Assembly: GCA_013368445.1 (NCBI GenBank)
Contig: JAACJO010000036.1
Span: 124,001-188,000, forward strand
Direction of reading: 5' to 3'
Origin: Leucocoprinus leucothites
Taxonomy: Eukaryota; Basidiomycota; Agaricomycetes; Agaricales; Agaricaceae
Length of the DNA: 64,000 bases
Shown in pieces: positions 11,258 through 21,511 of the stretch. The position numbers and the translations under genes were made by a program. Within the stretch, counting starts at the first letter, position 1. Each line of letters starts with the position of its first letter. Under the pieces are notes generated by a model, which saw only the letters and a list, made by a program, of their open reading frames with translations, made no database searches and had not been told where the DNA came from.

Positions 11258-12294
11258 CTAGGTAAACCTGGCGAGGAAGCTTGCCGCTGTCGCTGCAGCC
11301 TCCTCCTTGGCCCACCCTATTAATGGAACAGATGTAATTGAGCAAGTTGACTATTCAGTGTAAGTTTTCGACGGTACTTACTGCTGTTCTCAACCTCGGG
11401 ATCGCCGCGAGTCGTAAATCCGGGTGCGACTCCAGAGAATAAACGAAGGTGATATGTAGCCTCGATCTCCTGCAATATGGCTTCAGCTCGGTGCCTGAAT
11501 TCAGGAGGGAAGGCGTCATCTGTCTCTGAACTCAGGATGAGTGTCAAGTACGTCAATCATAAGGATAGACAAGGCGTCTTACCTGCCGCCAGAATGAGGA
11601 GGGGGTCTAAATTACCGAAGGTCAGTCTAATTGCTGCGAAACTGAGCACTGATTGAACTCACTCTTGACTTTACGGAATTGACCTTCAGTAAGGGGTCCA
11701 GGGTGCGAGAAACCAGCTGCGAAATAAGACTGAGCCTGATGGTATAAGCTCAAGTATGTGTCAACTTACCGGCTACAACCTGGTCTGTCCCAGCCATATC
11801 CAACGCATATGTGGCACCAAACCAGTATCCGATTGCGGCGTACTTCTTATTAGTACCGTAATGCTCCCGCACAGCTCTGATCCAAGCAGGTATCTCTGCA
11901 TCGGCGCGACTTCGTGCGGCCTCGATCCATGTTTTTATATCAAAGTCTGCTTCTGGATGTTTGTGGATCCCATCGCCGAAGAAATAATCGACTCCCAAAA
12001 CCAAGAAGCCTGCAACAGGAGTGTGTAAATGCTGACTCGTCTAAGGAGAAAAAGTACTCGCGACACACCGTTTTCCGCGAAGTAATCCTGTAGCAGCTGG
12101 TTGTTGATAAAGAAGGGACCAAAGGCGTCTGGGAAGAAGAGTATGATGCCTTTCGCCTCTCCGGATTTCGGCTCAGAAACGTATGTAGACAAACCCCCAA
12201 ACTCGAGGGTCTTTCCAACAGGCTCGCCGGTATGTTTCACACCTTTGACGCAGTGATCACTGTGGGGGCCCGCAATCGGTTTGCTGCTAGACAT
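11258..12294 (-). CDS. Dienelactone hydrolase-fold protein lacking catalytic Cys and His
   Basis: Alpha/beta-hydrolase of the dienelactone hydrolase (DLH/AIM2) family. Start ATG 12292-12294 (MSSSKPIAGPHSDHCVKGVK), first exon to 12069, last exon ending ASFLARFT-TAG at 11258-11260. Family blocks in order: HTGEPVGKTLEFGGLSTYVS, GIILFFPDAFGPFFINNQLL, FLVLGVDYFFGDGIHKHPE, KKYAAIGYWFGATYALDMAG, HPGPLTEGQFRKVK, ETDDAFPPEFRHRAE, FSGVAPGFTTRGDPEVENS, RWAKEEA. In active members the nucleophile elbow is GYCFGA and the His motif is SGVSHGF. Here Cys is Trp (TGG, 11822-11824) and His is Pro (CCC, 11422-11424), while the Asp of ETD remains. The reading frame and introns are intact, so this looks like an expressed pseudoenzyme rather than a pseudogene. 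Substrate unknown. Confidence 0.85.
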
Positions 12295-12350
12295 GGTAGT
12301 TGCTGTAGCGTAGTGAGATCGATTGGAGGGTAAATTACTGATCAGTGATA

Positions 12351-13217
12351 CAGTCGAAGCTCTTATAACCTATAGCTGTCAAAACCGATAATCTGTCGTA
12401 TCCGTAGTTGGAAGCCTTGACCAAATCGGTTTGCGGGATTTGGACCCCATAACGACAATCTTTAATATCTGATAACTGATAGGTGTTTCATGGTACCATA
12501 ACCGATAGCACCTGCGGGGCGCCCATACCCTGCCTGGTTTCTATGCACCGGGGTCACCCTTTAATTACAGTTTTTGTATTAACTAGTGCTGGCAATGAAA
12601 AAAAAATCTGATTGTCTATTAGTCTACCTCACATATTCACTGTACAGTCAGCCCTCACATTAATGACGGCCATTTCTATTGAAGTCTTGGAGAAACAAGT
12701 TCAACCACGAAGGGAAGCCCTCGAGACCTCCTTGGCCAAAAAGCAGCCAATTTCAGTGACTGAATGTCTGTAGATGCACTCTTGAACCCAGAAGATGAAG
12801 ATTTTATTGCTGAACAGGTCAGAGTTAGCTGCTGCTGGAGGGGAGTTGCCTGGTGTGGATGCCAGATGGTGTGAGTCGGAGGATGTTCCGACCCGTCGTG
12901 ATTATCTTCATGCTCAGACAACTATTCAACAATACCTGGCTCACTCCGAGCACTCAAAGCTCAGCCAGCAGCTTGATAATGCTTTAAGAGCCTACACTCA
13001 TGAAGTCCGCCTCACTCAGACTATTTCTCTCAAGGTCACTTCTCTCACTGACTATTTCTCTTCGAAGACTTGACTTCGCTGCCTTTGGCGCCCATATATT
13101 GTTTCAAAAAAAAAAAAAAAAGTATCTATTTTCCTACCTTTTTCAAACCTGATAAGCTGTCATAACCGATAACGCCAGGGGGTGACGGAAGCCTATCGGT
13201 TAAGAGAGATTCGACTG
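12351..13217. mobile_element. Decayed pogo/Tigger-like DNA transposon
   Basis: The 867-bp element is bounded by inverted repeats beginning CAGTCGAA (left CAGTCGAAGCTCTTATAACC; right, reversed, CAGTCGAATCTCTCTTAACC) and flanked on both sides by TA (12349-12350 and 13218-13219), the target duplication of Tc1/mariner-pogo elements. Near the ends the motif ACCGATA recurs. Inside, a + strand reading region contains a transposase-tail-like sequence. The element is internally deleted and cannot encode a full transposase. Confidence 0.7.
12662..13073 (+). pseudogene. Remnant of a pogo-like transposase C-terminus
   Basis: Frames here read EVLEKQVQPRREALETSLAK, then NPEDEDFIAEQ in another frame, then DARWCESEDVPTRRDYLHAQ to a final TSLTDYFSSKT stop at 13071-13073. 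The acidic ED segment followed by a helical tail resembles the C-terminal end of Tigger/pogo DDE transposases, and the position inside a TA-flanked inverted-repeat element supports that. The DDE core is absent and at least one frameshift separates the pieces. A run of about 17 A follows at 13107. Confidence 0.5.
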
Positions 13218-13248
13218 TAATACGTGTATTTTTAGATTTCCATGAGTA

Positions 13249-13635
13249 CTGTAGGATCCTTAAATTCGAAAAGCAAGTCACGTCACGAAAAGCCGTTTTG
13301 GCGTTCGGTCATCTCGGAGTCACGCCCAAAATTCGTCCTGCTTTTCGCGGTGGGACCAAAATGTCACGGAATTTTATTTGAATAAAAATGCATTTCTGCC
13401 TTTCCCTCTCACATTGCTTCCTGATTCTAACACCCTCTCTGTTTTTGTTTACCTTTTACACGCCTGTCATAGCCGATCCTTGGCACAATCCCTAGGCAAT
13501 CAAATCTCAATCCTATTCACAATTTCTATCAACGCTTTTGGTTGGTCACGGTCCCCAGGCCCGTTGCTTTTCGTGACCAAACCTGCTTTTCGGTCACAGC
13601 CGCAACCTCTGCTTTTCGAATTAAGGATCCTACAG
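13249..13635. mobile_element. MITE with TA target duplication (387 bp)
   Basis: Terminal inverted repeats of about 25 bp: left CTGTAGGATCCTTAAATTCG, right (reversed) CTGTAGGATCCTTAATTCGA, differing by one A. TA flanks both ends (13247-13248; 13636-13637). Internal inverted copies of GTCACGAAAAG strengthen the fold-back. No coding capacity. Family unassigned; its ends differ from the neighbouring pogo-like element. Confidence 0.75.
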
Positions 13636-13836
13636 TAGTATCGAGCAGATATGCTTTCGGCAGGAACAGCATGTTGATTTATCATTACGATTACATGACG
13701 CAAGGCGTACATTCGATGATGATCAAGTGTGATAGCGGGTGCACAGCCGTAAACAGGTAGCTCACCAAAACATCAGCTGAAGATAGCAACACCGAAATAA
13801 CAAACGCACAACAGGAGACCGGACAATTAACCAAAA

Positions 13837-15414
13837 TCATGTGTACAGTTCAAACCAACTTGGTAACAAATCCCAAACCTCTTCTCTAGCTTTGGCCACG
13901 GCCTTGGCGAAATCGACCTTGCACATAGTGCACATCCTCAACCCACATTTCTTTTCTTCCCCTCCATCGCCACCTTCTCCATTCGTGCCGTTTGCACTTC
14001 CGCCAGCGGCATCAGCAGTCGTGAAATCAGTCCTGGACAGCATTTCCAATGCCTGTACGAGCGTGAAGAGTGGATCTGCGTCACGACCACACGCGATCCC
14101 ACCAACGGACCTCAATATATTAAGCATGATATAATAGAAGGACTCTGTGCAATGAACTTGTAGCATCGCGTTGTGTCGATTCAGACAATCTGAAGCTGGC
14201 TGACGGTTAGACAGTTCCCTTGAGAGAAATGTGGCGATATATCGTTGGGAGGCTTCACGTCCTCGAAGAGTTTTGCAGAGAAAGGGGTGAGAGAGCTGCA
14301 CGGTTTGTGATCCTGAGGTGGACGAGGGTACGGTAGGGGCCACATAAGGCGTGCCTGAGGCTGACACCGGCAGCTCAATATCAGGTTCGACTGTCTCGGG
14401 CTCACCATGTTCAGGTTGTTCTCCGGAGAGGTTTCCAGCTATGATGTCATAAGAAACGAGGGGCTTTCGAGCGCCGGCGAAGACCTTGCTAGGGCCGTAT
14501 CGTGAAAGATCGTAGAATGCAGCCGGCAAGATTGCCGGAACTCCCATCTCCAGGGCGAGGTGAATGACGAGAATGGGATGTGGACAGGTACCACGAGGCA
14601 AGTAACGGCCAGAGTCGTCGGTCGCAGCGGCCTCGCGTTGATCCCACCCATGGAGCGAGGGTGGCCAGTCGAGATGAAGTCGATGGAGACACCTGATGCG
14701 GAGAGGCTCTACCATGTATTTCGTTGATAACCTCAGAACCGCTGCGATTGCAGGAAAGTCGTCGGCTCGAGGAATTTTGAAATACCTGCAGTTGGTTTAT
14801 TAATGATCGAAATGAATGATGGGATATAAGATCTCACAAGCCGTCGTATAACGCACTCAAGAAATAGAATACATCCGACGGCGAGTCGTGAAACTCAACG
14901 CTTGGACAGCCGTCTACAATATCTTGATCATAGGAAGGTGGTTGCGGTAATGCAAATAGTCCCAAGAATATCTCTGAATGTCTTTCGAGCTGGCCACGGT
15001 GTACTTTGAAGGCGGCCGGACCTGCAATGACCACGACGTTCCCATCATGAAACCAGAAGTCTGAGCGAATAAATTCGGAGGCGGAACGAACGCGGCGTTG
15101 CGGTGCGGCTGACCTATGCCTTGGGTCCAATGAGTGGGAGTAGGAGCGATAAACCGGTGTTGTGTGAACCCGAGAAGGAGAGTATGGGGCGGGACTAAAA
15201 ATGGGCTTCTCGAGAGTTGATGCTGGCGGCAAATTGGGTTGGGATGGAGCGTCGCGCCAGTGAGCTTGTTGCTCGTGCATTACCCCTCGGGATTGACGAT
15301 AATGGTGGTGATGATTGCGAGCTGAAGAAGCAGACAAGAGTGCGCAGAAGGCGTCAAAGGATTACAAGGTGGACCGCTGGTCTCGTACCAGTAACTCCTA
15401 TTCAAGTCAGCCAT
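13837..15414 (-). CDS. BTB/POZ domain protein
   Basis: Basidiomycete BTB protein, probably an adaptor or regulator; such proteins form a large expanded family in mushrooms. A 40-nt first exon (15375-15414, MADLNRSYWYETS) is spliced by a 53-nt intron to the second exon. A Pro/Ser-rich linker precedes the BTB core: RSDFWFHDGNVVVIAGPAAF, VHRGQLERHSEIFLGLF, VEFHDSPSDVFYFLSALYDG, then after one intron YFKIPRADDFPAIAAVLRLS, TKYMVEPLRIRCL. This matches the 'DFWF.DGniVLiAg..aFrVHr..L.rhSevF' pattern. The C-terminal half is helical, with an insertion of low complexity (SGTPYVAPTVPSSTSG) and a final Cys-bearing block CGLRMCTMCKVDFAKAVAKA. The start with the short exon is my inference. Confidence 0.8.
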
Positions 15415-16392
15415 AGAAGTTTATTGGATTTTAGGAGGCGAGAGAGCAATAGCTCGATGTATTCTGTGGTTTTGTCCATACACGCGGGTGGAGATCACCA
15501 CGATATCTTGGACAAAACGTGGGGGTAATCTAATGCCGCAAATTCGAGAATCAGATTTCTGACAGCGAGTGGTCAACGAAACGCATCAAATAAGGTTTAC
15601 AATGGCCCACCGCACGGAGAACGTTCAAACCCGACACCAGGCGGGAAATCGACCCGTTTTGCCCATGTCCCTCACGTACTACTGTACCACGTCAACATAG
15701 GAAAAAGCTCTTGCAATGAGTTCGGATTCAAGTTCAGAAAGTTCATACAGGTTCAGGTTCAGGTTCAGGTTCAGGTTCAGGCTGAAGGGGTGCTGAACTG
15801 AACTGAACTGAACTTTGGCACCCCTAGCAACTTGAGGTCAACAGCTCTTGGCGGTATAGAGGGCGGGAATGGGTGGGAATGGCAGCACGGCGGCCCTGCA
15901 TGCATCATTATTGCCATAACCGGTAAGAGGAGGGTGGGCTTCTGGCGCAAATTGATTTGCCTGTCATGATGTCATTATCAAGACCTAAGGCCTAAGGAGT
16001 GGAAGGCTTCATGAAGCACTAGTAGGGCCTGACTGTTATGTTCCAGTGGCTATGGAGTAGCTTCCTCGCATACTTGTTGTTGCGCAGTTATTGATGACGT
16101 GTGTGAACATATAACCAACAGCAGAGGATGTTATATATTGCGTTTGCTGAAAAAAAAAATACTGACATATAAGATCGGGTTGGTGTAGTATCAGGATGTT
16201 TCCCGTGGCTGCTAGGTCTGAGGTATAAGTCCATGGTTGCGGGCTCATAGTATATGTAATGAGGAATACACAAACATTGTTCAAGAGGTAGGAAAAAATT
16301 AGACATTGTGGGTGACATACGGACCGCGGATATCACAAGGGGTTATGTCACACGGGGCGGGCTGCTGCGACAATAATTGAACATTCCCAGCG
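15415..16392. other. Intergenic with simple repeats
   Basis: About 1 kb between the divergent BTB (-) and PD-(D/E)XK-like (+) genes, so it must include both promoters. It contains the GGTTCA/CTGAA simple-repeat pair at 15748-15812. Otherwise nothing recognisable. Confidence 0.4.
15748..15812. repeat. Hexamer (CAGGTT)5 facing pentamer (CTGAA)4
   Basis: Five CAGGTT units at 15748-15781 are followed within 11 bp by four CTGAA units at 15793-15812. The second array is partly the reverse complement of the first (GTTCAG against CTGAAC), so the two can pair into an imperfect hairpin. Confidence 0.75.
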
Positions 16393-17714
16393 ATGTCAAC
16401 CGAGCAAGCATCCAAGAAGCGCAAGACCCGATCTAGTTGTAGTAGAATAGAGCTTTCGTCTGCCTTCCTCGTCCTCCAGAGGTTCAAGGACACCATCACG
16501 ACACAGACTGAGACTGGCGGCGGCAGTTTCCAGAGCGTTGACAATGATGAGCTAGATGTAGAGGTGGACCGTGACACGCTCGCCCAGTTGAATGGCCTTC
16601 TTCAGTGGATGGACTCCAAGATTAAATCTACGACCAAGGTATACCTTCAAGTTGCATCTTTATTATGAGTGAGCTAACTCAGGAGCAAGCACCACACGTT
16701 CCCCTCTATCACATCTGACGTCCTGAGCGACATACAACTCTCACAGGGACTGCCCCTTACCCTCAAATCCGACTGGAAAGAGAGAGTCGAGGCTGCAAGA
16801 TTGGTTGGTGCAAATCAATTTATGTCTTCTGCGGATATGCGTCAGTTTTTGAACATGCTCCTTCATCTCGTGGCGAGACCGGTACGTGCCCATACATACG
16901 GTCATTCTCAGCCCAACCTGACTTTATCATTAGTCTGAAGCTAGTGCCCGCACCTGGGTTGACGCCTTCCTCTACCGTGTATCAGCGATGCTTCCACCCG
17001 GCAAAAGGATGTCTCTCACTGATATGGAATATACCATCTCACCAGTGACTATACCGACCGCTTCGGGGACTGATACCACACTAGTTGGCTACAGGGACTA
17101 CACCGCCATCATTTCCACTCCCAAGATGGCTGGTGAGTGATGCCACATCTTTTCGTCCTAATCTCACGCCCTGCATGACCAGAATACTTTCTGAACAACC
17201 CGAGGGTGACAGACCTCGCGCGCTACATTGATTCGGTGTTGGTTTTTTTCATGATCGAAGCGAAATCTGAGGCAGTGAAACTTCACGATTGCCTTCCTCA
17301 TGTTCTCGCACAATTGTACACATCTGCGAAGAAGCTGAAGTGCGATCCTTGTCCTTCGTTAACTGATTCTGGTTCAAAGTTAATCAATTGATTTGGGCAG
17401 GAAAACTCATACACGTGGCGCATTGACAAACGGTTATGAATGGCTGTTTGTTATGCTTACTGTTAATTCAGACAGCAAAGGGGCTTCGTATAGAATCTCA
17501 GCTCGTTCGTATTCAGCTGCCCCACAGGATGCTGGTGGTGATGTGGTCGTTCCCAACATACTGCCCGACATGATAGCTGGCATACTCGCAACCTGGGTAC
17601 GTTTCTAGTTACTGGGAGCATCTTCACGTGCACTCACTCTACCAGATCCAACATAGCTGTGAAGATATTGGGCAGGATGATTGGTTCGAGGTGGATGCAT
17701 CGGTAGACAGATGA
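16393..17714 (+). CDS. PD-(D/E)XK nuclease-like protein, function unknown
   Basis: Multi-exon gene starting MSTEQASKKRKTRSSCSRIE, whose KKRK run could be a nuclear signal. The first intron is 16639-16689. Further exons give DWKERVEAARLVGANQFMSS, SEASARTWVDAFLYRVSAML, LVGYRDYTAIISTPKMA, YFLNNPRVTDLARYIDSVLV, FFMIEAKSEAVKLHDCLPHV, LAQLYTSAKKL and GYEWLFVMLTV, ending DDWFEVDASVDR-TGA. The order Asp (YRDYTAII), then I-E-A-K, then a helix with L..vLAQL..S is the arrangement seen in PD-(D/E)XK restriction-endonuclease-fold proteins, which are common as uncharacterised genes in Agaricomycetes. Fold assignment is inference from motif order. The last exon could be extended by an unseen intron. Confidence 0.6.
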
Positions 17715-18391
17715 AGATTCGGTTGCGAACGACCTCAATTTTTTTCCCCACCCACGAGCCGTGTGCTGATACAACCGCTGTATGGATCACCGAGTTCTTG
17801 ACATTCCTCACGAGGGACAGAGCCAGTTCGTTGACGGGCACGAATGTACCTATGAATCAATTCGCAACCTACTACGCGTTCTATGTCAGAGGTAGAATAG
17901 ATAATTGATTCCTCAATGTGGCCGAAGAATTGTCCGGATTTAGAATTTTTTCGAGAATGTAAATCAAATCAACTTCTTATCATTGTCTCTCGGCCCGTTA
18001 TAGAAAATTGTCTGAGAATCAAAATATATCTTATGGTCGATGATCGATGATCGACATCCGACCTTGGTAAGTTGAATTCACCCCTCCGCCTGAGGCAAAT
18101 GGAAACGTATAGACGGCCAAGTGTTATGAAAGCGGATTTCCGATTTCAGGCTATGGCAGAGATATACTATAACTTCGACTGAGGTTAACATAGCAAGCCT
18201 ATTGGCGACACGAGGGCATGCCCAAAAGCACGGTACAATGATGTTGTTGGGGGCGCCTATCAAGCAAGCACCCTTTCACCGCCTTGTCCACGACTTTGTT
18301 AAATACGTCATGGACAATGAGCGGCTCGTGTTGTCACGCTGCTTGCATCCTCTCATCGTTCAACTCGTTTTTTCAACCTTAAGTTAACAAG
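17715..18391. other. Intergenic before the second DUF6535 gene
   Basis: No supported gene. A short direct repeat of CGATGAT lies near 18038. The region must contain the promoter of the gene at 18392, but I see no clear TATA box. Confidence 0.4.
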
Positions 18392-20636
18392 ATGACCATG
18401 CAGCCGTCATCTACGGTGAGCAAATCCCTTAAAGGTTTACGCTTACCGTAGTCTGAGAGTCTGCTACAGGTGATCCGCCGATCCACAAGACGAGAAAGGG
18501 ACTGGTCAGAAAGTGTGAGGGCCAAAGTTCACTTCTATGCCTAAACAACGTCTCACGAATGTTTTCATTATCAGGTCTCTACAGCCTCTGCCTTTACACT
18601 CGTAGACGAGCGAGTCGATACAACGATTGACGATGAAGTAAGCTTGAGTGGTAATAGGAACATCATGGTATCAATGTGACGTGTTTCTGGGGTCATTTAA
18701 CAGAAGACTTGGTCTTGTGAAGACGATTATCGATATCCTCTGAAAGAATCTATTGTCGACCCTTGGGAACAGTGCTACGATATCGTTGATGGGTTTGACG
18801 AGGACCTTGTCAAAGGAGTGAAAGATGAAATATCCAATTTGCTTGTCGTGGTATGTTGACCTGCCAGCCGTCCGCCGGGTCTTCACTAATGGACCCCGTA
18901 GGCATCATTATTCTTGGCTGTGGTAACAGCTTTCTTGATAGAATCAGGCAAACTGCTCCAGGCCGAGCCAGCTGAACTCACGGCCGTCCGACTAGGCCAA
19001 GTTGTTCAACTTTTGAATTCGACCGACGCAGGCCAGCGCACAGTGCCTCCATATGAATCACCCCCTCCAAGTCGGGCGTCGATCACTATCAATCAGCTGT
19101 GGTATATGAGTTTTTTCCAGAGCCTCGCCGCTGTCATTCTGGGGACACTCTGTCTCCAATGGCTTTCAGCTTTTACTCACAGAACCAAGGGTAAAACCCA
19201 GGATAGAGCCCTTGCCCTCCGACAGATGCGATACGAGGGCTTGATTGGCTGGGGCGTTCCTCATGTCCCAGCCGTTCTACTTCTTAATGTCCAAGCCGCT
19301 CTGATTCTGTTCGCGGTCGGTTTGCTGGAGCTCTTGTGGACGGAGAACAAGGATGTGGCATTCCCGGTGGCTATTGTTGCTGGAGTGACGATTTTCTTGC
19401 TGGTGTTGACTACGATGCTTCCTCTACTCCAATCCATCACTGCTTGGATATGCCCTAGCACGCTGGTCATCCCTCAATGTCCTTTCAAGTCGCCTGTTTC
19501 GTGGATCATCCATCGTTCTGCCGTTCTCTTAGCTTTAGGTGGAAGCTTCCTTGTCCAGCTATTTGTTGGCGGGGAGTTACGGCAACGTATATATCGTTGG
19601 CGTCGGGAGCAAGTACCCTTGCTCACTGATACCAACTGGGAGGAATATGACGAGCTATGGAGGAGAAAACGCGAAGAGAGGGGACCGCAAGCGCATGCGG
19701 AGGCCAATGACCATGACTACTCTCATTACCTCGCTCGTGGTCTCGCGGCAGTTATGGACGCACTTATCGCCAAACCAAGTGCTGTCCACATTGTCCATAA
19801 TTGCCTCCAAGACGTACACGGCTCCAGAGCCCAGGCTAAAACGTTTAAGAGCTTATTTCGCCAGAGCTTCACGACGGATGAGGAGGATCTTCTGGCGACA
19901 GCGTCCATTGCAGGTGAAGACTTCTTCACTCTACGAAAGGACTTTCTGAGCGCACACGTCCTTCAATATTTTGTCGCCCATAACGAGAAACTTCATAAAA
20001 CGGTGCTCAAACATCGAGCTGAGCTGTTCATAAGGATCAACAATACGGCGTGTCAAAGCAAAGTCGAAGTCGGCAAAACAATTATGTGCCCTATAACGTC
20101 GCAAAAAGATGCCACACGGTTGGCCCTGGGTAAGTTTATCGTCATGATTCAACTGCCCAGCAATCCGGAGCTGAATTTATTTTGCAGGCACACGACGACA
20201 GTTCTTGGAGTGCATAAAAAACATTCTCGGAAACCGACATATATCTCAGGATGAACTCCACGCCACACGCGCCATTATCCTCAGCATTGATCTTCGGGTA
20301 CATGTTTCCGCCAGGTTCCACAAGACAATACAAGACCTAGCAAAAGAACTTGCCGTCTGGCGAACAAGCCGTGGAGACACATGGAACTACAATCAGACAC
20401 TCCAGGCTATCGTTGTGCGTTTCCCTCAGTTGCGTAATCAGTTCGGAATGGAGGCGGATGAAAAGGCAACGGTTGGCGTCGAGAACGTTCACGCATCAGG
20501 TGATAACAAAGTGGAGTTTTCTCAGGGCCAAGAGCAGGATAATTGGGAAGAGCGCAATTCCGGAGATGAAGGGAGGCTTGAGAGCCATCCGCTCGTCATG
20601 GTTGGAAATCAAAGGCGTAGACGCGATGGGCACTGA
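18392..20636 (+). CDS. DUF6535 domain multi-pass membrane protein (second copy)
   Basis: Paralogue of the gene at 2643 with the same architecture. Small polar exons come first (MTMQPSST | VIRRSTRRERDWSES | VSTASAFTLVDERVDTTIDDE), then PWEQCYDIVDGFDEDLVKGV with the intron falling at the identical place, right after LLVV. The core continues ASLFLAVVTAFLIESGKLLQ, LWYMSFFQSLAAVILGTLCL, QMRYEGLIGWGVPHVPAVLL, a Leu-rich helix ending LLELLWTEN, and CPFKSPVSWIIHRS. The last intron is 20130-20187, joining ATRLAL to GTRRQFLECI. It ends GRRRRDGH-like with TGA at 20634-20636. Function unknown. The two copies lie 13 kb apart on the same strand but are strongly diverged, so this is not a recent tandem duplication. 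Confidence 0.82.
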
Positions 20637-21444
20637 TATTCTGTAAATAGAGACCTCGGAACTCGTCATCTCACTTTCCCCCTTTAGTTATACTAGTAGA
20701 ATTCTACCGTTGAATCCATGATCGAGACACGACAAAAATCTAGGACACGAAGCCACTCGGAATCTGGTATTTTGTCACGAGGTTGCTGACTGAAATATGA
20801 TATTTGAATATGAAGGGTGCCGGCGAAAACCCAAGGTCTCCACATTCATCCTTACGATATGAGACCAACTGCCACCATATCCAATAAGCGCTAGAGCGCT
20901 TAGAGCGAGTCGGAGTTGGCCGACCCTCAGGCTGCCATTGGCTATTCTTCGAAATGCCATGGACGCGAGGGGCCCCGAAGAAATTTGCAAGGGAGTGGAT
21001 TTCGCTCTACACTACAATCTAGCGATCGAGTAGACACCAGAAAACGAGAAGCAGGCTGTGCCTGACGCCCGGGTTCTGGAGTTGAATCAGTATCCGAATT
21101 AGGGTCGCCGGTCACTGGATGTACCAAATAAGTACTAGTCTTGCAGCTTGGATCAATAATCAATTTAATCATGATTGCTGCCGAATGTTTGATCTCCGGC
21201 AACCTGCTTTGATTCTGACTCATGCCACAATTGAGAAAATCGTGTCAACAGGGCCAACGACTTACTTCTGGCAATTGGTACCACAGCTGGCGACTGAGCC
21301 TTGCAAATTCGAAACGCATGTTAATCATCGAGACCAAAAGCTTTACGAGAGGAAGTGAAGTTTGACAGCACCTTAATAGTCGGACATAGGTGCAGCCGGA
21401 GTTATCTGCCACCTCGTGAGATCGAAATTTGAATGATTGAATAA
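20637..21444. other. Intergenic, nothing recognised
   Basis: About 0.8 kb between DUF6535 and the aminotransferase. Short frames only; no repeat, tRNA or protein similarity recognised. Confidence 0.4.
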
Positions 21445-21452
21445 TATAAATA
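21445..21452 (+). promoter_or_regulatory. TATA box of the aminotransferase gene
   Basis: TATAAATA lies 60 bp upstream of the ATG at 21512 and is followed by a C/T-rich leader. Sequence seen, function inferred. Confidence 0.5.
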
Positions 21453-21511
21453 CCCACCCAACTGACTTCCCCAAACACTTCTCTCCCGGTTCCTCGACAG
21501 TGACAGCGAAG

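Noticed and set aside
15335..15337. Start of the BTB gene at the beginning of the 167-codon frame
   Set aside because: The codon is TTG, not ATG. A short upstream exon (15375-15414) gives a proper ATG and a 53-nt GT-AG intron in the right phase.
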